64,000 nt of DNA from Alistipes sp. An66 (GTDB lineage Bacteria; Bacteroidota; Bacteroidia; Bacteroidales; Rikenellaceae): positions 62,001 through 126,000 of the forward strand of contig NZ_NFHT01000004.1 in the NCBI RefSeq assembly GCF_002161445.1, written 5' to 3'. Numbering within the stretch: position 1 is the first letter of the stretch; every line of letters starts with the position of its first letter. Positions 21,723 through 30,894 of the stretch are shown here, one piece after another. A program made the translations under genes and the position numbers. The notes under the pieces are model-generated. The model was not told the DNA's origin and ran no database searches. It worked only from the letters and a program-made list of their open reading frames with translations.

Positions 21723-22931
21723 ATGGGACTTCGCAAACTGATGGATAAAATCAAGCCCACGTTCTCGAAAGGCGGGAAACTGGGCTTCCTGGAATCGACG
21801 TTCGAAGCGTTCGAAACGTTCCTCTTCGTGCCGAACACGACGACCGTGAAGGGCGCGCACATCCGGGACTGCAACGACATGAAACGTACGATGATCATGG
21901 TTGTTCTGGCCCTGATGCCGGCGTTCCTGTTCGGTTGCTGGTGGACCGGCGCACAGGTGGGTCTGGAAGGATTCCGGGCCTTCATCTACGGACTGGTGCG
22001 GGTGCTGCCGATGGTGTGCGTGTCGTACATCGTGGGTCTGGCCATCGAATTCTATTTCGCGCAGGTGCGCGGTCATGAGGTCAACGAGGGCTTCCTCGTC
22101 ACGGGACTTCTGATTCCGATGATCTTCCCCGTCTCGACGCCGCTGTGGATGGTGGCACTGTCGACGGCCTTCGCCGTGATCTTCGGCAAGGAGGTCTTCG
22201 GCGGTACGGGCATGAACGTCTTCAACCCGGCGCTGCTGGCGCGCGCCTTCGCCTTCTTCGCCTATACGCCCTCGATGTCGGGTGAGGCGGTCTGGTATTC
22301 GAACTGGACGATGATGGGCGCCCACGTTGACGGCGTCACCGGCGCCACGGCCCTCGAGCAGCTGGCTTCGACCGGCACGATGACCTACTCGCCGCTGGAT
22401 GCCTTCCTGGGCATGATCCCGGGTTCGTTCGGCGAGACCTCGACGCTGGCCATCCTGATCGGCGCCGCGATCCTGCTGTGGACGGGCATCGCCTCGTGGC
22501 GGACGATGATTTCGGTCTTCGTCGGCGGACTGGCCATAGGCCTTCTCTTCAACTGGATCGGCGGAACGGCCGATATCGAAGCGCTCCGTGCGACGAAGGA
22601 GTTGGCCGAGGAGAACAAGTCGCTGATCGCGATGCTGACCTATATGAAGGATGTTCCGGCATGGTGGCATCTGATCGTGGGCGGCTTTGCCTTCGGCGCG
22701 GTCTTCATGGCCACGGATCCCGTGACCTCGGCCCAGACCAACAAGGGCAAGTACATCGTGGGCTTCATGACGGGTGCTCTGGCTGTGCTGATCCGCGTGG
22801 TGAACCCGGCCTACCCGGAGGGTATGATGCTCTCGATCCTCTTCATGAACGCGCTGGCGCCGCTGGTCGACTACTTCGTGGTCGAGGCGAACATCTCGCG
22901 GCGCAAGAAACGTGTGAAACTCGCAAAATAG
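21723..22931 (+). CDS. nqrB: Na+-NQR subunit B
   Basis: 402 residues with about ten membrane segments. The covalent FMN site is visible as DGVTGATALEQ (threonine in the GAT motif). It is the main Na+ channel subunit and also holds riboflavin. Normal length and position in the operon. Confidence 0.96.
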   Translation: MGLRKLMDKIKPTFSKGGKLGFLESTFEAFETFLFVPNTTTVKGAHIRDCNDMKRTMIMVVLALMPAFLFGCWWTGAQVGLEGFRAFIYGLVRVLPMVCVSYIVGLAIEFYFAQVRGHEVNEGFLVTGLLIPMIFPVSTPLWMVALSTAFAVIFGKEVFGGTGMNVFNPALLARAFAFFAYTPSMSGEAVWYSNWTMMGAHVDGVTGATALEQLASTGTMTYSPLDAFLGMIPGSFGETSTLAILIGAAILLWTGIASWRTMISVFVGGLAIGLLFNWIGGTADIEALRATKELAEENKSLIAMLTYMKDVPAWWHLIVGGFAFGAVFMATDPVTSAQTNKGKYIVGFMTGALAVLIRVVNPAYPEGMMLSILFMNALAPLVDYFVVEANISRRKKRVKLAK

Positions 22932-22938
22932 GGGAGCT

Positions 22939-23802
22939 ATGGCAACGAAAAAATTCAAATGCAACGTTTGCGGCTACATCCACGAGGGAGACGCCGCACC
23001 CGCAACGTGTCCCGTTTGCGCCGCTCCGGCTTCGGAATTCACCGAGGTGACGGAGCCGAAGAAGAAGGGCCTGCTCGGCGATACGAACAGCAACGCCTAT
23101 ATCGTCCTCTATTCGACGGTGATGGTGGTGATCGTGGCGGTGCTGCTGGCCGTGGCGGCTTTGGCGCTCAAACCGCGTCAGGACGCCAACGACCTGAACG
23201 AGAAGAAACGCAACATCCTTGCGTCGCTGTCGGCCGAGGGAGAGTCGTACGACCAGTTCATCGACGCCTATGTGGTCGACGCGCAGGGCAATCGGGTTGA
23301 CGGCGACGTCTTCGCGCTGCTGAACGACCTTCCGGGGGCCTTTGCCGCCGGGAAGTTCCCGATCTTCGAGTCCAAGGACGGCCGCGTGGTAATCCCCGTG
23401 ACGGGCATGGGTCTGTGGGGTCCGGTCTGGGGCTATGTGGCGCTGGAAAAGGACATGAACACCGTGGCCGGCATCATCATGGCGCACAAGGGCGAAACGC
23501 CGGGTCTGGGCGCCGAGATCGCCACGCCGAAGTATCAGTCGCTGTTCGTCGGCAAGACGATCTTCGAGGGAGACCAGTTCGTGTCGGTGACGCTGCGCAA
23601 GGGCGGGGCGAAGGATCCCGCCCACGAGGTTGACGCCATTTCGGGCGGTACGAAGACCTCGGACGGCGTGACTGCGATGCTCTACAACAGCTTGAAGAAC
23701 TACCTGCCGCTGCTGGAATCGAAACGTCAGTCGGAGCCGGAACCGGCGCCGGCGGCAACGGAGGAGGAGTCAAACGAAGAAAATGCGGAAAGCCATGAGT
23801 AA
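22939..23802 (+). CDS. nqrC: Na+-NQR subunit C with an N-terminal rubredoxin-like domain
   Basis: 287 residues. Residues 1-41 form a rubrerythrin-type rubredoxin domain ([11 protein letters not shown] then [11 protein letters not shown]; four cysteines in two CxxC pairs). A short linker ([10 protein letters not shown]) leads to the usual NqrC start [15 protein letters not shown], one membrane helix (about 52-76) and the periplasmic FMN domain. The FMN attachment motif is [11 protein letters not shown] near residue 236. The N terminus of NqrC faces the cytoplasm, so the added Fe site would too. There is an RBS directly before this ATG and no internal start that would better fit NqrC, so the fusion looks real. 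The C terminus is acidic and low in complexity. Confidence 0.93.
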   Translation: MATKKFKCNVCGYIHEGDAAPATCPVCAAPASEFTEVTEPKKKGLLGDTNSNAYIVLYSTVMVVIVAVLLAVAALALKPRQDANDLNEKKRNILASLSAEGESYDQFIDAYVVDAQGNRVDGDVFALLNDLPGAFAAGKFPIFESKDGRVVIPVTGMGLWGPVWGYVALEKDMNTVAGIIMAHKGETPGLGAEIATPKYQSLFVGKTIFEGDQFVSVTLRKGGAKDPAHEVDAISGGTKTSDGVTAMLYNSLKNYLPLLESKRQSEPEPAPAATEEESNEENAESHE

Positions 23803-24421
23803 CAACATGAAATATCTGACGGGTCCGTTCTCCGCGAACAACCCGGTCATCGTGCAGATTCTGGGAATCTGCTCGGCGCTGGCGGTTACGGTGCAGCTCA
23901 AACCGGCCATCGTGATGGCGTTGAGCGTAACGGTCGTAACGGCCTTTTCGAACCTGGTGATGTCGCTGCTGCGCAACGGCGTTCCGGCGCGTATCCGCAT
24001 CATCGTGCAGCTGGTGGTGATTGCGGCGCTGGTGATTCTGGTGGACCAGGTGCTGAAAGCCTATGTCTACGAGATTTCGAAACAGTTGTCGGTCTACGTG
24101 GGTCTGATCATCACGAACTGCATCGTGATGGGACGAGTGGAGGCCTTCGCGCTGGGCAACAAGCCGTGGGCGTCGTTCCTCGACGGCATCGGCAACGGTC
24201 TGGGCTACGGCATGATTCTGGTGATCGTGGCCTTCTTCCGGGAGTTGTTCGGCTCGGGGAGCCTGCTGGGCTTCCGGATCATCCCGGAGAGCTGGTACAT
24301 GACCGAGGGCGGATTCTATTCGAACTGCGGTCTGATGCTGTTCCCGCCGATGGCGCTGATCATCGTGGGCTGCATCATCTGGGTGCACCGTTCGCGCAAC
24401 AAGGACTTACAGGAAAAATAG
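23795..24421 (+). CDS. nqrD: Na+-NQR subunit D
   Basis: 208 residues with six membrane helices; RnfE/NqrD family, with the conserved cysteine regions that in NQR hold an intramembrane iron centre together with NqrE (ITNCIVMGR...). I place the start at ATG 23795 ([12 protein letters not shown]), overlapping the nqrC stop by 8 bp; an ATG at 23783 is possible. Confidence 0.95.
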   Translation: MSNNMKYLTGPFSANNPVIVQILGICSALAVTVQLKPAIVMALSVTVVTAFSNLVMSLLRNGVPARIRIIVQLVVIAALVILVDQVLKAYVYEISKQLSVYVGLIITNCIVMGRVEAFALGNKPWASFLDGIGNGLGYGMILVIVAFFRELFGSGSLLGFRIIPESWYMTEGGFYSNCGLMLFPPMALIIVGCIIWVHRSRNKDLQEK

Positions 24422-24432
24422 GAGGGTAGCAT

Positions 24433-25062
24433 ATGGAATCATTGAATATCTTCATCCGGTCGATCTTCATCGACAACATGGTCTTCGCCTTCTTCTTCGG
24501 CATGTGTTCGTACATCGCCGTATCGAAGAGCGTGAAGACGGCCCTGGGACTGGGCGCGGCGGTTACGTTCGTGATGGTGATGACCGTGCCGCTGAACTAC
24601 CTCTTGTATGAATACATTCTGAAACCGGGCGCTCTGCACCAGTGGATCAAGGCGGTTCCGGAGAGCGTGGATCTGAACTTTCTGTCGTTCATCGTCTTCA
24701 TCGCGACGATCGCGGCGTTCGTGCAGCTGGTGGAGATGATCGTCGAGAAGTTCTCGCCGACGCTTTACAGCCAGCTGGGCATCTTCCTGCCGCTGATTGC
24801 GGTGAACTGTGCGATCATGGGCGGCTCGCTGTTCATGCAGCAGAAGGTCGACGCCGGGGAATTGGATACGCTGTGGCAGTCGATCGTCTACGGTCTGGGT
24901 TCGGGTCTGGGCTGGTGGCTTGCCATCGTGATGATGGCTGCGATCCGCGAGAAGACGACCTATTCGCACATTCCCGCGGCGTTGAAGGGCCCGGGTATCG
25001 CCTTCATCATCACGGGTCTGATGGGCATCGCCTTCATGATCTTCTCGGGCATTCAGTTCTAA
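24433..25062 (+). CDS. nqrE: Na+-NQR subunit E
   Basis: 209 residues, six membrane helices, RnfA/NqrE family. Conserved FFGMCSYIAVSKSVKTALGLG and VNCAIMGGSLF, the latter carrying the cysteine of the NqrD/NqrE iron site. It follows nqrD by 11 bp with a good RBS (GGAGG). Confidence 0.95.
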   Translation: MESLNIFIRSIFIDNMVFAFFFGMCSYIAVSKSVKTALGLGAAVTFVMVMTVPLNYLLYEYILKPGALHQWIKAVPESVDLNFLSFIVFIATIAAFVQLVEMIVEKFSPTLYSQLGIFLPLIAVNCAIMGGSLFMQQKVDAGELDTLWQSIVYGLGSGLGWWLAIVMMAAIREKTTYSHIPAALKGPGIAFIITGLMGIAFMIFSGIQF

Positions 25063-25085
25063 CCTAAAAAAGGAGATTCGCAACA

Positions 25086-26348
25086 ATGACTACAACGATT
25101 ATCATAGCGATTGCGGCCTTTCTGGTCATCACGCTGGTGCTGGTGGCGCTGCTGCTGTATGCGAAGGCGAAGCTGACCACGTCGGGGGCCGTGACGATCG
25201 ACATCAACAACGGCGAGAAGGTCATCACGACGGAGAGCGGCTCGACGCTTCTGTCGACGCTGGCCAACAACAAGGTATTCCTCCCGTCGGCGTGCGGCGG
25301 AGGCGGTTCGTGCGGGATGTGCAAGTGCCAGGTTCTGGAAGGCGGCGGCGACATCCTGCCCACGGAGACGGGCTTCATCACGCGCAAGATGGCCAAGGAC
25401 CACTGGCGTCTGGGCTGTCAGGTGAAGGTGAAGAACGACCTGAAAATCAAGGTTCCGGAAGCTGTTCTGGGCGTGAAGAAGTGGGAGTGCACGGTGGTTT
25501 CGAACCGCAACATTTCGACCTTCCTCAAAGAGTTCGTGGTGAAGCTTCCGGAGGGTGAGAACCTGAAATTCCGCAGCGGCGGCTACATCCAGATCGACAT
25601 TCCGAAGTACGATGCGATCAAGTTCTCGGACATGGACGTGGACGAGAAGTTCCGCGCCGACTGGGACAAGATGAAGATGTGGGATCTGGTGACGACGAAC
25701 CCCGAGCCGACGTTCCGCGCCTACTCGATGGCGAACCACCCGGCCGAAGGGAACATCATCATGCTGAACATCCGTATCGCTACGCCTCCGTTCGACCGCG
25801 CCACGGGTACGTTCATGAAGGTGAACCCGGGCATCTGCTCGTCGTACATCTTCTCGCGCAAACCGGGCGACAAGGTGACGATTTCGGGCCCTTACGGAGA
25901 GTTCTTCCTTCCGGACAACCTGCCCGATACGCAGGAGCTGATCTTCATCGGCGGCGGTGCGGGTATGGCGCCGATGCGGAGCCACATCATGCACCTGTTT
26001 AAGACCGAGAAGACGAAGCGTCCGGTATCGTTCTGGTACGGTGCCCGCGCCATGAAGGAGGCCCCCTACCTGCACGAGTTCCACGAGATCGAGGAGGAGT
26101 TCCCGAACTTCAAGTTCAACCTGGCACTGGACCGTCCGGATCCGGAGGCCGATGCGGCGGGTGTTCCCTATACGCCGGGCTTCGTGCACAACGTGCTCTA
26201 CGAGAACTACCTGAAACACCATCAGGCGCCGGAGGACTGCATCTACCTGATGTGCGGACCCCCGATGATGATCTCTTCGGTGGTGAAGATGCTCGATTCG
26301 CTGGGCGTACCGCCGGAGAACATCCTCTACGACAACTTCGGATCGTAG
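25086..26348 (+). CDS. nqrF: Na+-NQR subunit F (NADH-oxidising)
   Basis: 420 residues: one N-terminal membrane helix, a 2Fe-2S ferredoxin domain (CGGGGSCGMCKCQV plus LGCQV), an FAD domain with RAYSMANHP, and an NADH domain (FIGGGAGMAPMRSH, MCGPPMM). It takes electrons from NADH and passes them FAD to 2Fe-2S to the NqrD/E centre. Last gene of the operon. Confidence 0.96.
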   Translation: MTTTIIIAIAAFLVITLVLVALLLYAKAKLTTSGAVTIDINNGEKVITTESGSTLLSTLANNKVFLPSACGGGGSCGMCKCQVLEGGGDILPTETGFITRKMAKDHWRLGCQVKVKNDLKIKVPEAVLGVKKWECTVVSNRNISTFLKEFVVKLPEGENLKFRSGGYIQIDIPKYDAIKFSDMDVDEKFRADWDKMKMWDLVTTNPEPTFRAYSMANHPAEGNIIMLNIRIATPPFDRATGTFMKVNPGICSSYIFSRKPGDKVTISGPYGEFFLPDNLPDTQELIFIGGGAGMAPMRSHIMHLFKTEKTKRPVSFWYGARAMKEAPYLHEFHEIEEEFPNFKFNLALDRPDPEADAAGVPYTPGFVHNVLYENYLKHHQAPEDCIYLMCGPPMMISSVVKMLDSLGVPPENILYDNFGS

Positions 26349-26374
26349 CATCCGGATCGGAGGCTTATGAAAAT

Positions 26375-26400
26375 CGGGACCGAGAGGTCCCGGTTTTTTT
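26375..26400 (+). terminator. Rho-independent terminator after nqrF
   Basis: Stem CGGGACC / GGTCCCG with GAGA loop, then a run of seven T residues. Confidence 0.88.
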
Positions 26401-26466
26401 GTGCCCGTTTTGCGGGCGACGGGGGTGTTCCGGCTGCATCAAACTGAAAAAAACATCGTTTTTTTG

Positions 26467-26497
26467 TTTGGGCTGCACACACCTTTTGTTATCTTTG
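26467..26497 (+). promoter_or_regulatory. Promoter of the membrane pyrophosphatase gene
   Basis: TTTG (26467), 19 bp, TATCTTTG (26490-26497): a perfect match to the Bacteroidota consensus, 29 bp from the ATG. So the gene is expressed separately from nqr. Confidence 0.8.
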
Positions 26498-26526
26498 TAG
26501 AAATTCAACCTAAAATACGCGAAATT

Positions 26527-28743
26527 ATGAACATTCCAACCATTTTCTGGGCCGTACCTGCGGCATCGATCGTGGCGCTTGCCTTTGCGTGGGCGTTCTA
26601 CCGGCTGATGAAGCGCGAGGACGAGGGTACGGAGCGCATGCGGGAGATCGCGGCGCACGTACGCAAGGGGGCGATGGCCTACCTGCGTCAGCAGTACAAG
26701 GTCGTGGGCCTCGTGTTTGTGGTGCTGGCGTTGTTCTTCGCCTACCTGGCCTACGGTGCGGGCGTACAGAACGGCTGGGTTCCGTTTGCCTTCCTCTCGG
26801 GGGGCTTCTTCTCGGGCCTGGCCGGCTACTTCGGCATGAAGACGGCGACCTACGCTTCGGCACGCACGGCCAATGCGGCGCGTCAGTCGCTGGACCGGGG
26901 CTTGAAGGTGGCCTTCCGCAGCGGAGCCGTCATGGGACTGGTGGTCGTGGGGCTGGGGCTTCTGGACATTTCGTTCTGGTACGTGATTCTGAACGCCTTC
27001 GTCGACGTGGCGGGACCGCAGAAACTCGTGGTCATCACGACGACGATGCTGACCTTCGGCATGGGCGCCTCGACGCAGGCCCTCTTCGCGCGCGTGGGCG
27101 GCGGCATCTACACGAAGGCTGCGGACGTGGGTGCCGACCTGGTGGGCAAGGTCGAGGCCGGTATTCCGGAGGATGACCCGCGCAACCCGGCGACGATCGC
27201 CGACAACGTGGGCGACAACGTGGGCGACGTGGCCGGCATGGGCGCCGACCTCTACGAGAGCTACTGCGGATCGATTCTGGCCACGGCGGCCCTGGGAGCC
27301 GCGGCGTTTGCCACGGCCGGGAGCGAGGCCCTGCAATTGAAGGCCGTGCTGGCTCCGATGCTGATCGCGGCGGTGGGTATCTTGCTGTCGATTCTGGGCA
27401 TCTACCTCGTCCGGACGAAGGAGGGCGCGACGATGCGCCAGCTGCTCCGTTCGCTGGGCGTGGGGGTGAATTTCAGTTCGCTGCTGATCGCCGTGGCGAC
27501 GTTCGGCATCCTCTACGTGCTTGGGATCCAGAACTGGCTGGGGCTTTCGTGCTCGGTGATCACGGGTCTCGTTGCGGGCATCGTGATCGGACAGGTCACG
27601 GAGTACTACACCTCGCATTCGTACAAACCGACGCAGAAGATCGCCGAGAGTTCCCAGACGGGTCCCGCCACGGTGATCATCTCGGGCGTCGGTTCGGGGA
27701 TGATTTCGACGGCCGTTCCGGTGGTGACGATCGGCGTGGCGATCATTCTGGCCTACCTGTGCGCCATCGGCTTCGACGTGAAGAACATGCTGGCTCCGCA
27801 GAACCTCTCGCTGGGGCTCTACGGCATCGGCATTGCGGCCGTGGGCATGCTCTCGACGCTGGGCATCACGCTGGCCACGGACGCCTACGGGCCGATTGCG
27901 GACAACGCCGGCGGCAATGCCGAGATGAGCGGCCTGGGTCCCGAGGTGCGCAAGCGGACCGACGCGCTCGATGCGCTGGGCAACACGACGGCCGCCACGG
28001 GCAAGGGTTTCGCGATTGGCTCTGCTGCTTTGACGGCTTTGGCCTTGCTGGCCTCGTACATTGAGGAGATCCGCATCGGGATGCTGCACAACGGCATGAC
28101 GATGCTCGAAATGCCCGACGGTGCGATGCGCTTCGTGCAGGACGCCTCGATCCTGGACTTCATGGAGTACTACCACATTTCGCTGATGAACCCCACGGTA
28201 TTGATCGGCCTGTTCATCGGTGCGATGATGTCGTTCCTGTTCTGCGGACTGACGATGAACGCCGTGGGCCGTGCCGCGGAGAGCATGGTGCAGGAGGTAC
28301 GCCGTCAGTTCCGCGAGATCAAGGGCATCCTCACGGGCGAGGGTACGCCGGACTATGCACGCTGCGTGGCCATCTCGACGCGCGGTGCGCAGCGCGAGAT
28401 GCTCTTCCCGAGCCTGCTGGCGATTATCGTTCCGGTAGCCGTGGGTCTGATCTTCGGCGTGGCGGGCGTAATGGGCCTGCTGGTCGGCGGATTGAGCTCG
28501 GGCTTCGTGCTGGCGGTCTTCATGGCCAACGCGGGCGGTGCGTGGGACAACGCCAAGAAGATGATCGAGGAGGGGCACTTCGGCGGCAAGGGTTCCGAGT
28601 GCCACAAGGCCACGGTCGTGGGCGATACGGTGGGCGATCCGTTCAAGGATACGTCGGGCCCGTCGCTGAACATCCTCATCAAGCTGATGTCGATGGTTTC
28701 GATCGTCATGGCCGGACTGACGGTGGCGTGGCACCTCTTCTGA
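26527..28743 (+). CDS. hppA: Membrane-bound ion-translocating pyrophosphatase
   Basis: 738 residues with about 16 membrane helices. Pyrophosphate-binding motifs are present: DVGADLVGKVEAGIPEDDP, NVGDNVGDVAGMGADL, and the C-terminal KKMIEEG...KATVVGDTVGDPFKDTSGPS. The GNTTAATGKG motif has Ala and Gly at the positions that mark K+-dependent enzymes (K+-independent ones have Lys and Thr). In Bacteroides, relatives pump Na+ and H+; ion choice here cannot be settled by eye. It hydrolyses PPi to build an ion gradient across the inner membrane. The start at 26527 fits the promoter; the open frame upstream crosses it. Confidence 0.95.
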   Translation: MNIPTIFWAVPAASIVALAFAWAFYRLMKREDEGTERMREIAAHVRKGAMAYLRQQYKVVGLVFVVLALFFAYLAYGAGVQNGWVPFAFLSGGFFSGLAGYFGMKTATYASARTANAARQSLDRGLKVAFRSGAVMGLVVVGLGLLDISFWYVILNAFVDVAGPQKLVVITTTMLTFGMGASTQALFARVGGGIYTKAADVGADLVGKVEAGIPEDDPRNPATIADNVGDNVGDVAGMGADLYESYCGSILATAALGAAAFATAGSEALQLKAVLAPMLIAAVGILLSILGIYLVRTKEGATMRQLLRSLGVGVNFSSLLIAVATFGILYVLGIQNWLGLSCSVITGLVAGIVIGQVTEYYTSHSYKPTQKIAESSQTGPATVIISGVGSGMISTAVPVVTIGVAIILAYLCAIGFDVKNMLAPQNLSLGLYGIGIAAVGMLSTLGITLATDAYGPIADNAGGNAEMSGLGPEVRKRTDALDALGNTTAATGKGFAIGSAALTALALLASYIEEIRIGMLHNGMTMLEMPDGAMRFVQDASILDFMEYYHISLMNPTVLIGLFIGAMMSFLFCGLTMNAVGRAAESMVQEVRRQFREIKGILTGEGTPDYARCVAISTRGAQREMLFPSLLAIIVPVAVGLIFGVAGVMGLLVGGLSSGFVLAVFMANAGGAWDNAKKMIEEGHFGGKGSECHKATVVGDTVGDPFKDTSGPSLNILIKLMSMVSIVMAGLTVAWHLF

Positions 28744-28763
28744 TACCGCTTCGTTCCGTAAGG

Positions 28764-28796
28764 GCGGTTCCTCCGTGCGGAGGAACCGCTTTTTTT
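28764..28796 (+). terminator. Rho-independent terminator after hppA
   Basis: 11-bp perfect stem GCGGTTCCTCC / GGAGGAACCGC, loop GTGC, seven T residues. Confidence 0.92.
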
Positions 28797-28828
28797 GCTT
28801 TGTGCGGAGAGCGGAAGCGGTCTGAAAA

Positions 28829-28860
28829 TTTGCTTCTGCGCCCGGGGATGCGTATCTTTG
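28829..28860 (+). promoter_or_regulatory. Promoter of the HAD hydrolase gene
   Basis: TTTG, 20 bp, TATCTTTG; the -7 element ends 20 bp before the ATG at 28881. Confidence 0.65.
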
Positions 28861-28880
28861 CGGCTGTGAAGCGTGAGACC

Positions 28881-29468
28881 ATGAAAAATATCGTTTTCGA
28901 TCTGGGCGGAGTGCTTTTCGCCCGCGACAGGAAGAAGTGCGACCCGGAGCTGCTGGAATTCTTCGGATTCCTGCGTGCGCCGCAGATGCCGCGCTTCTGG
29001 GAGGAGTATGACCGGGGTACGAATACGCTGGACGAAGTTACGCAGACCCTCGTGGAGATGACCGGCCGCCCGTATGCACGGTGTGCGGAGGTGTTGCAGC
29101 AGGCCATCGACTTGCAGGAACCCATCCCGGCGACCGAGCGTCTGGTCGGCGAGTTGAAGGCGGCGGGCTACCGGCTCTACGTGCTTTCGAACATGGCCCG
29201 CGAATTCATCGCGCACCTGCGGCGCTTCCCGGTCTACGGGCTTTTCGACGGCGAGGTCATTTCGTGCGAGGAGCTCACGGTGAAGCCCGAACCGCGGATC
29301 TACGAAATCCTGCTCGGACGTTACGGGCTCGACCCGGGGGAGACGCTTTTCGTCGACGACCGCGCGGCGAACATCGAGGCGGCCGGGCGGCTGGGCATCC
29401 GCGGCTTTCTGTTCGACCACCGGGATCCCGAAGCGTCGTGTGCGGAGCTGCGCTCGCAGCTGCTGTAA
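28881..29468 (+). CDS. HAD-superfamily hydrolase (YihX/epoxide-hydrolase-like subgroup)
   Basis: 195 residues. Motif I is FDLGGVLFARD, with the Gly-Gly typical of the YihX group; motif II VLSNMA, motif III KPEPRIYE, motif IV FVDDRAANIEAA. Helical cap between residues about 20 and 85. Probably a cytoplasmic sugar-phosphate phosphatase. An upstream GTG (28866) is an alternative start, but ATG 28881 fits the conserved N terminus. Confidence 0.85.
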   Translation: MKNIVFDLGGVLFARDRKKCDPELLEFFGFLRAPQMPRFWEEYDRGTNTLDEVTQTLVEMTGRPYARCAEVLQQAIDLQEPIPATERLVGELKAAGYRLYVLSNMAREFIAHLRRFPVYGLFDGEVISCEELTVKPEPRIYEILLGRYGLDPGETLFVDDRAANIEAAGRLGIRGFLFDHRDPEASCAELRSQLL

Positions 29469-29623
29469 GGGTCTTACCCTTTCGGGAGGCATTTTGAAAT
29501 GCGGTCCGGGCCTCGGGTCCGGACCTTCTGTTTTTGCGCCGGAGGAGCTGCCGCCCCTCTTCCCGGCCTGTTCCGCGTTCCGGCGATGGGGTTGCGGCAC
29601 GCTCCTTGCGCAGTGCGGGGCGT

Positions 29624-30646
29624 ATGTTGTCGATCCGGGAGAAATACGGCCGTTATTCGCTCTTCGTGCTGATCTTCGTGCTGGGCATTGCGATCTTCGT
29701 GAAGGTCGTGCCGTTTCTGGGCGGCCTGCTGGGGGCCGTGACGATCTACGTGCTGCTGCGGCGTCAGATGTGGTTTCTGACCGAGCGGCGTCGGTGGCGG
29801 CGCAGTGTGGCGGCTTCGGCGCTGCTGGCCGAGGCCGTATGCTGCTTTCTGATCCCGATCACGCTGATCGGCTGGATGGTGGCCGTCAAGATCCAGTCCA
29901 TTGTGGCGAATCCCCGTGAGTTTATCGTTCCGTTGAAGCACCTTGCCGGCTTGATCGAGGCGAAAACCGGTTACGAACTCTGGTCGGAGTCGAACGTGCG
30001 GTGGCTGCTGGGGTATATTCCGAGTGTGGGGCAGTGGCTCGTGGAGGGGATGGTCGATTTTGCCGTCAATCTGGTGGTTCTGCTCTTCGTTCTCTACTTC
30101 ATGCTGATCGGCGGCCGACGCATGGAGTCCTATTGCAGCGACCTGATGCCTTTCGACCGGCGGGTTTCGCGCAACGTCGTGCACGAGATCCATCTGATCG
30201 TGCGGTCGAACGCCATCGGCATTCCGCTTCTGGCCGTGATTCAGGGCTTCGTGGCCTATGCGGGGTATCTGATTTTCGGGGCTCCGAGTCCGCTGTTCTG
30301 GGGCGTGCTGACGTGCTTCGCCACGGTGATTCCGATCGTCGGGACGGCGCTGGTGTGGGTTCCGCTGGCGGGGTACATGGCGCTGACGGGCGCCTGGGGG
30401 CCGGCCGTCGGGCTGACGCTCTACGGGACGCTGGTCGTGACGCATGTCGACAATGTGGTGCGTTTCATCTTGCAGAAGCGCATGGCGCACACCCATCCGC
30501 TCATCACGGTTTTCGGCGTCTTCATCGGTTTGTCGCTGTTCGGATTCATGGGTGTGATTTTCGGTCCGTTGCTGCTGGCGATGTTCGTCTATTTCGTGGA
30601 TCTGTTCAAGTGCAAGTACCTCGACCGGAACCGGCTCTGTTCATGA
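29624..30646 (+). CDS. AI-2E family transporter (permease)
   Basis: 340 residues from the ATG at 29624 (MLSIREKYGRYSLFVLIF). About eight membrane helices: a pair at the N terminus, a hydrophilic middle (about 95-150), then clustered helices (WLVEGMVDFAVNLVVLLFVLYFML, then AVIQGFVAYAGYL, etc.). The family includes TqsA-like exporters and Na+/H+ antiporter-like members, so the cargo is uncertain. The spacing to the HAD gene is 155 bp. Confidence 0.85.
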   Translation: MLSIREKYGRYSLFVLIFVLGIAIFVKVVPFLGGLLGAVTIYVLLRRQMWFLTERRRWRRSVAASALLAEAVCCFLIPITLIGWMVAVKIQSIVANPREFIVPLKHLAGLIEAKTGYELWSESNVRWLLGYIPSVGQWLVEGMVDFAVNLVVLLFVLYFMLIGGRRMESYCSDLMPFDRRVSRNVVHEIHLIVRSNAIGIPLLAVIQGFVAYAGYLIFGAPSPLFWGVLTCFATVIPIVGTALVWVPLAGYMALTGAWGPAVGLTLYGTLVVTHVDNVVRFILQKRMAHTHPLITVFGVFIGLSLFGFMGVIFGPLLLAMFVYFVDLFKCKYLDRNRLCS

Positions 30647-30855
30647 GTCAGCCCCGCCTCCGTCCGTCGCATCTTTTTTCGATCAGACCTCTTCTTCCGG
30701 TCTTGCTTCAAAAAATCCCGCACTTTGCTCCTTTCTTTTCTCCGAAATCGCCTTGTCGGGGGGCTTATATTCGAAAAATTTTACGATAAGTAAGCAAATC
30801 GGCATCTTTGCCTAAAAAAAGATCGCAAAAAAGTTGTAAATTCATAATGCTTTAT

Positions 30856-30863
30856 TACCTTTG
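30856..30863 (+). promoter_or_regulatory. -7 element of the biotin carboxyltransferase gene
   Basis: TACCTTTG matches TAnnTTTG, 31 bp before the ATG at 30895, in an AT-rich stretch. A TTGT lies 18 bp upstream of it. Confidence 0.55.
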
Positions 30864-30894
30864 TTATTGCAATAACAGTAAAACCGAATTACAA

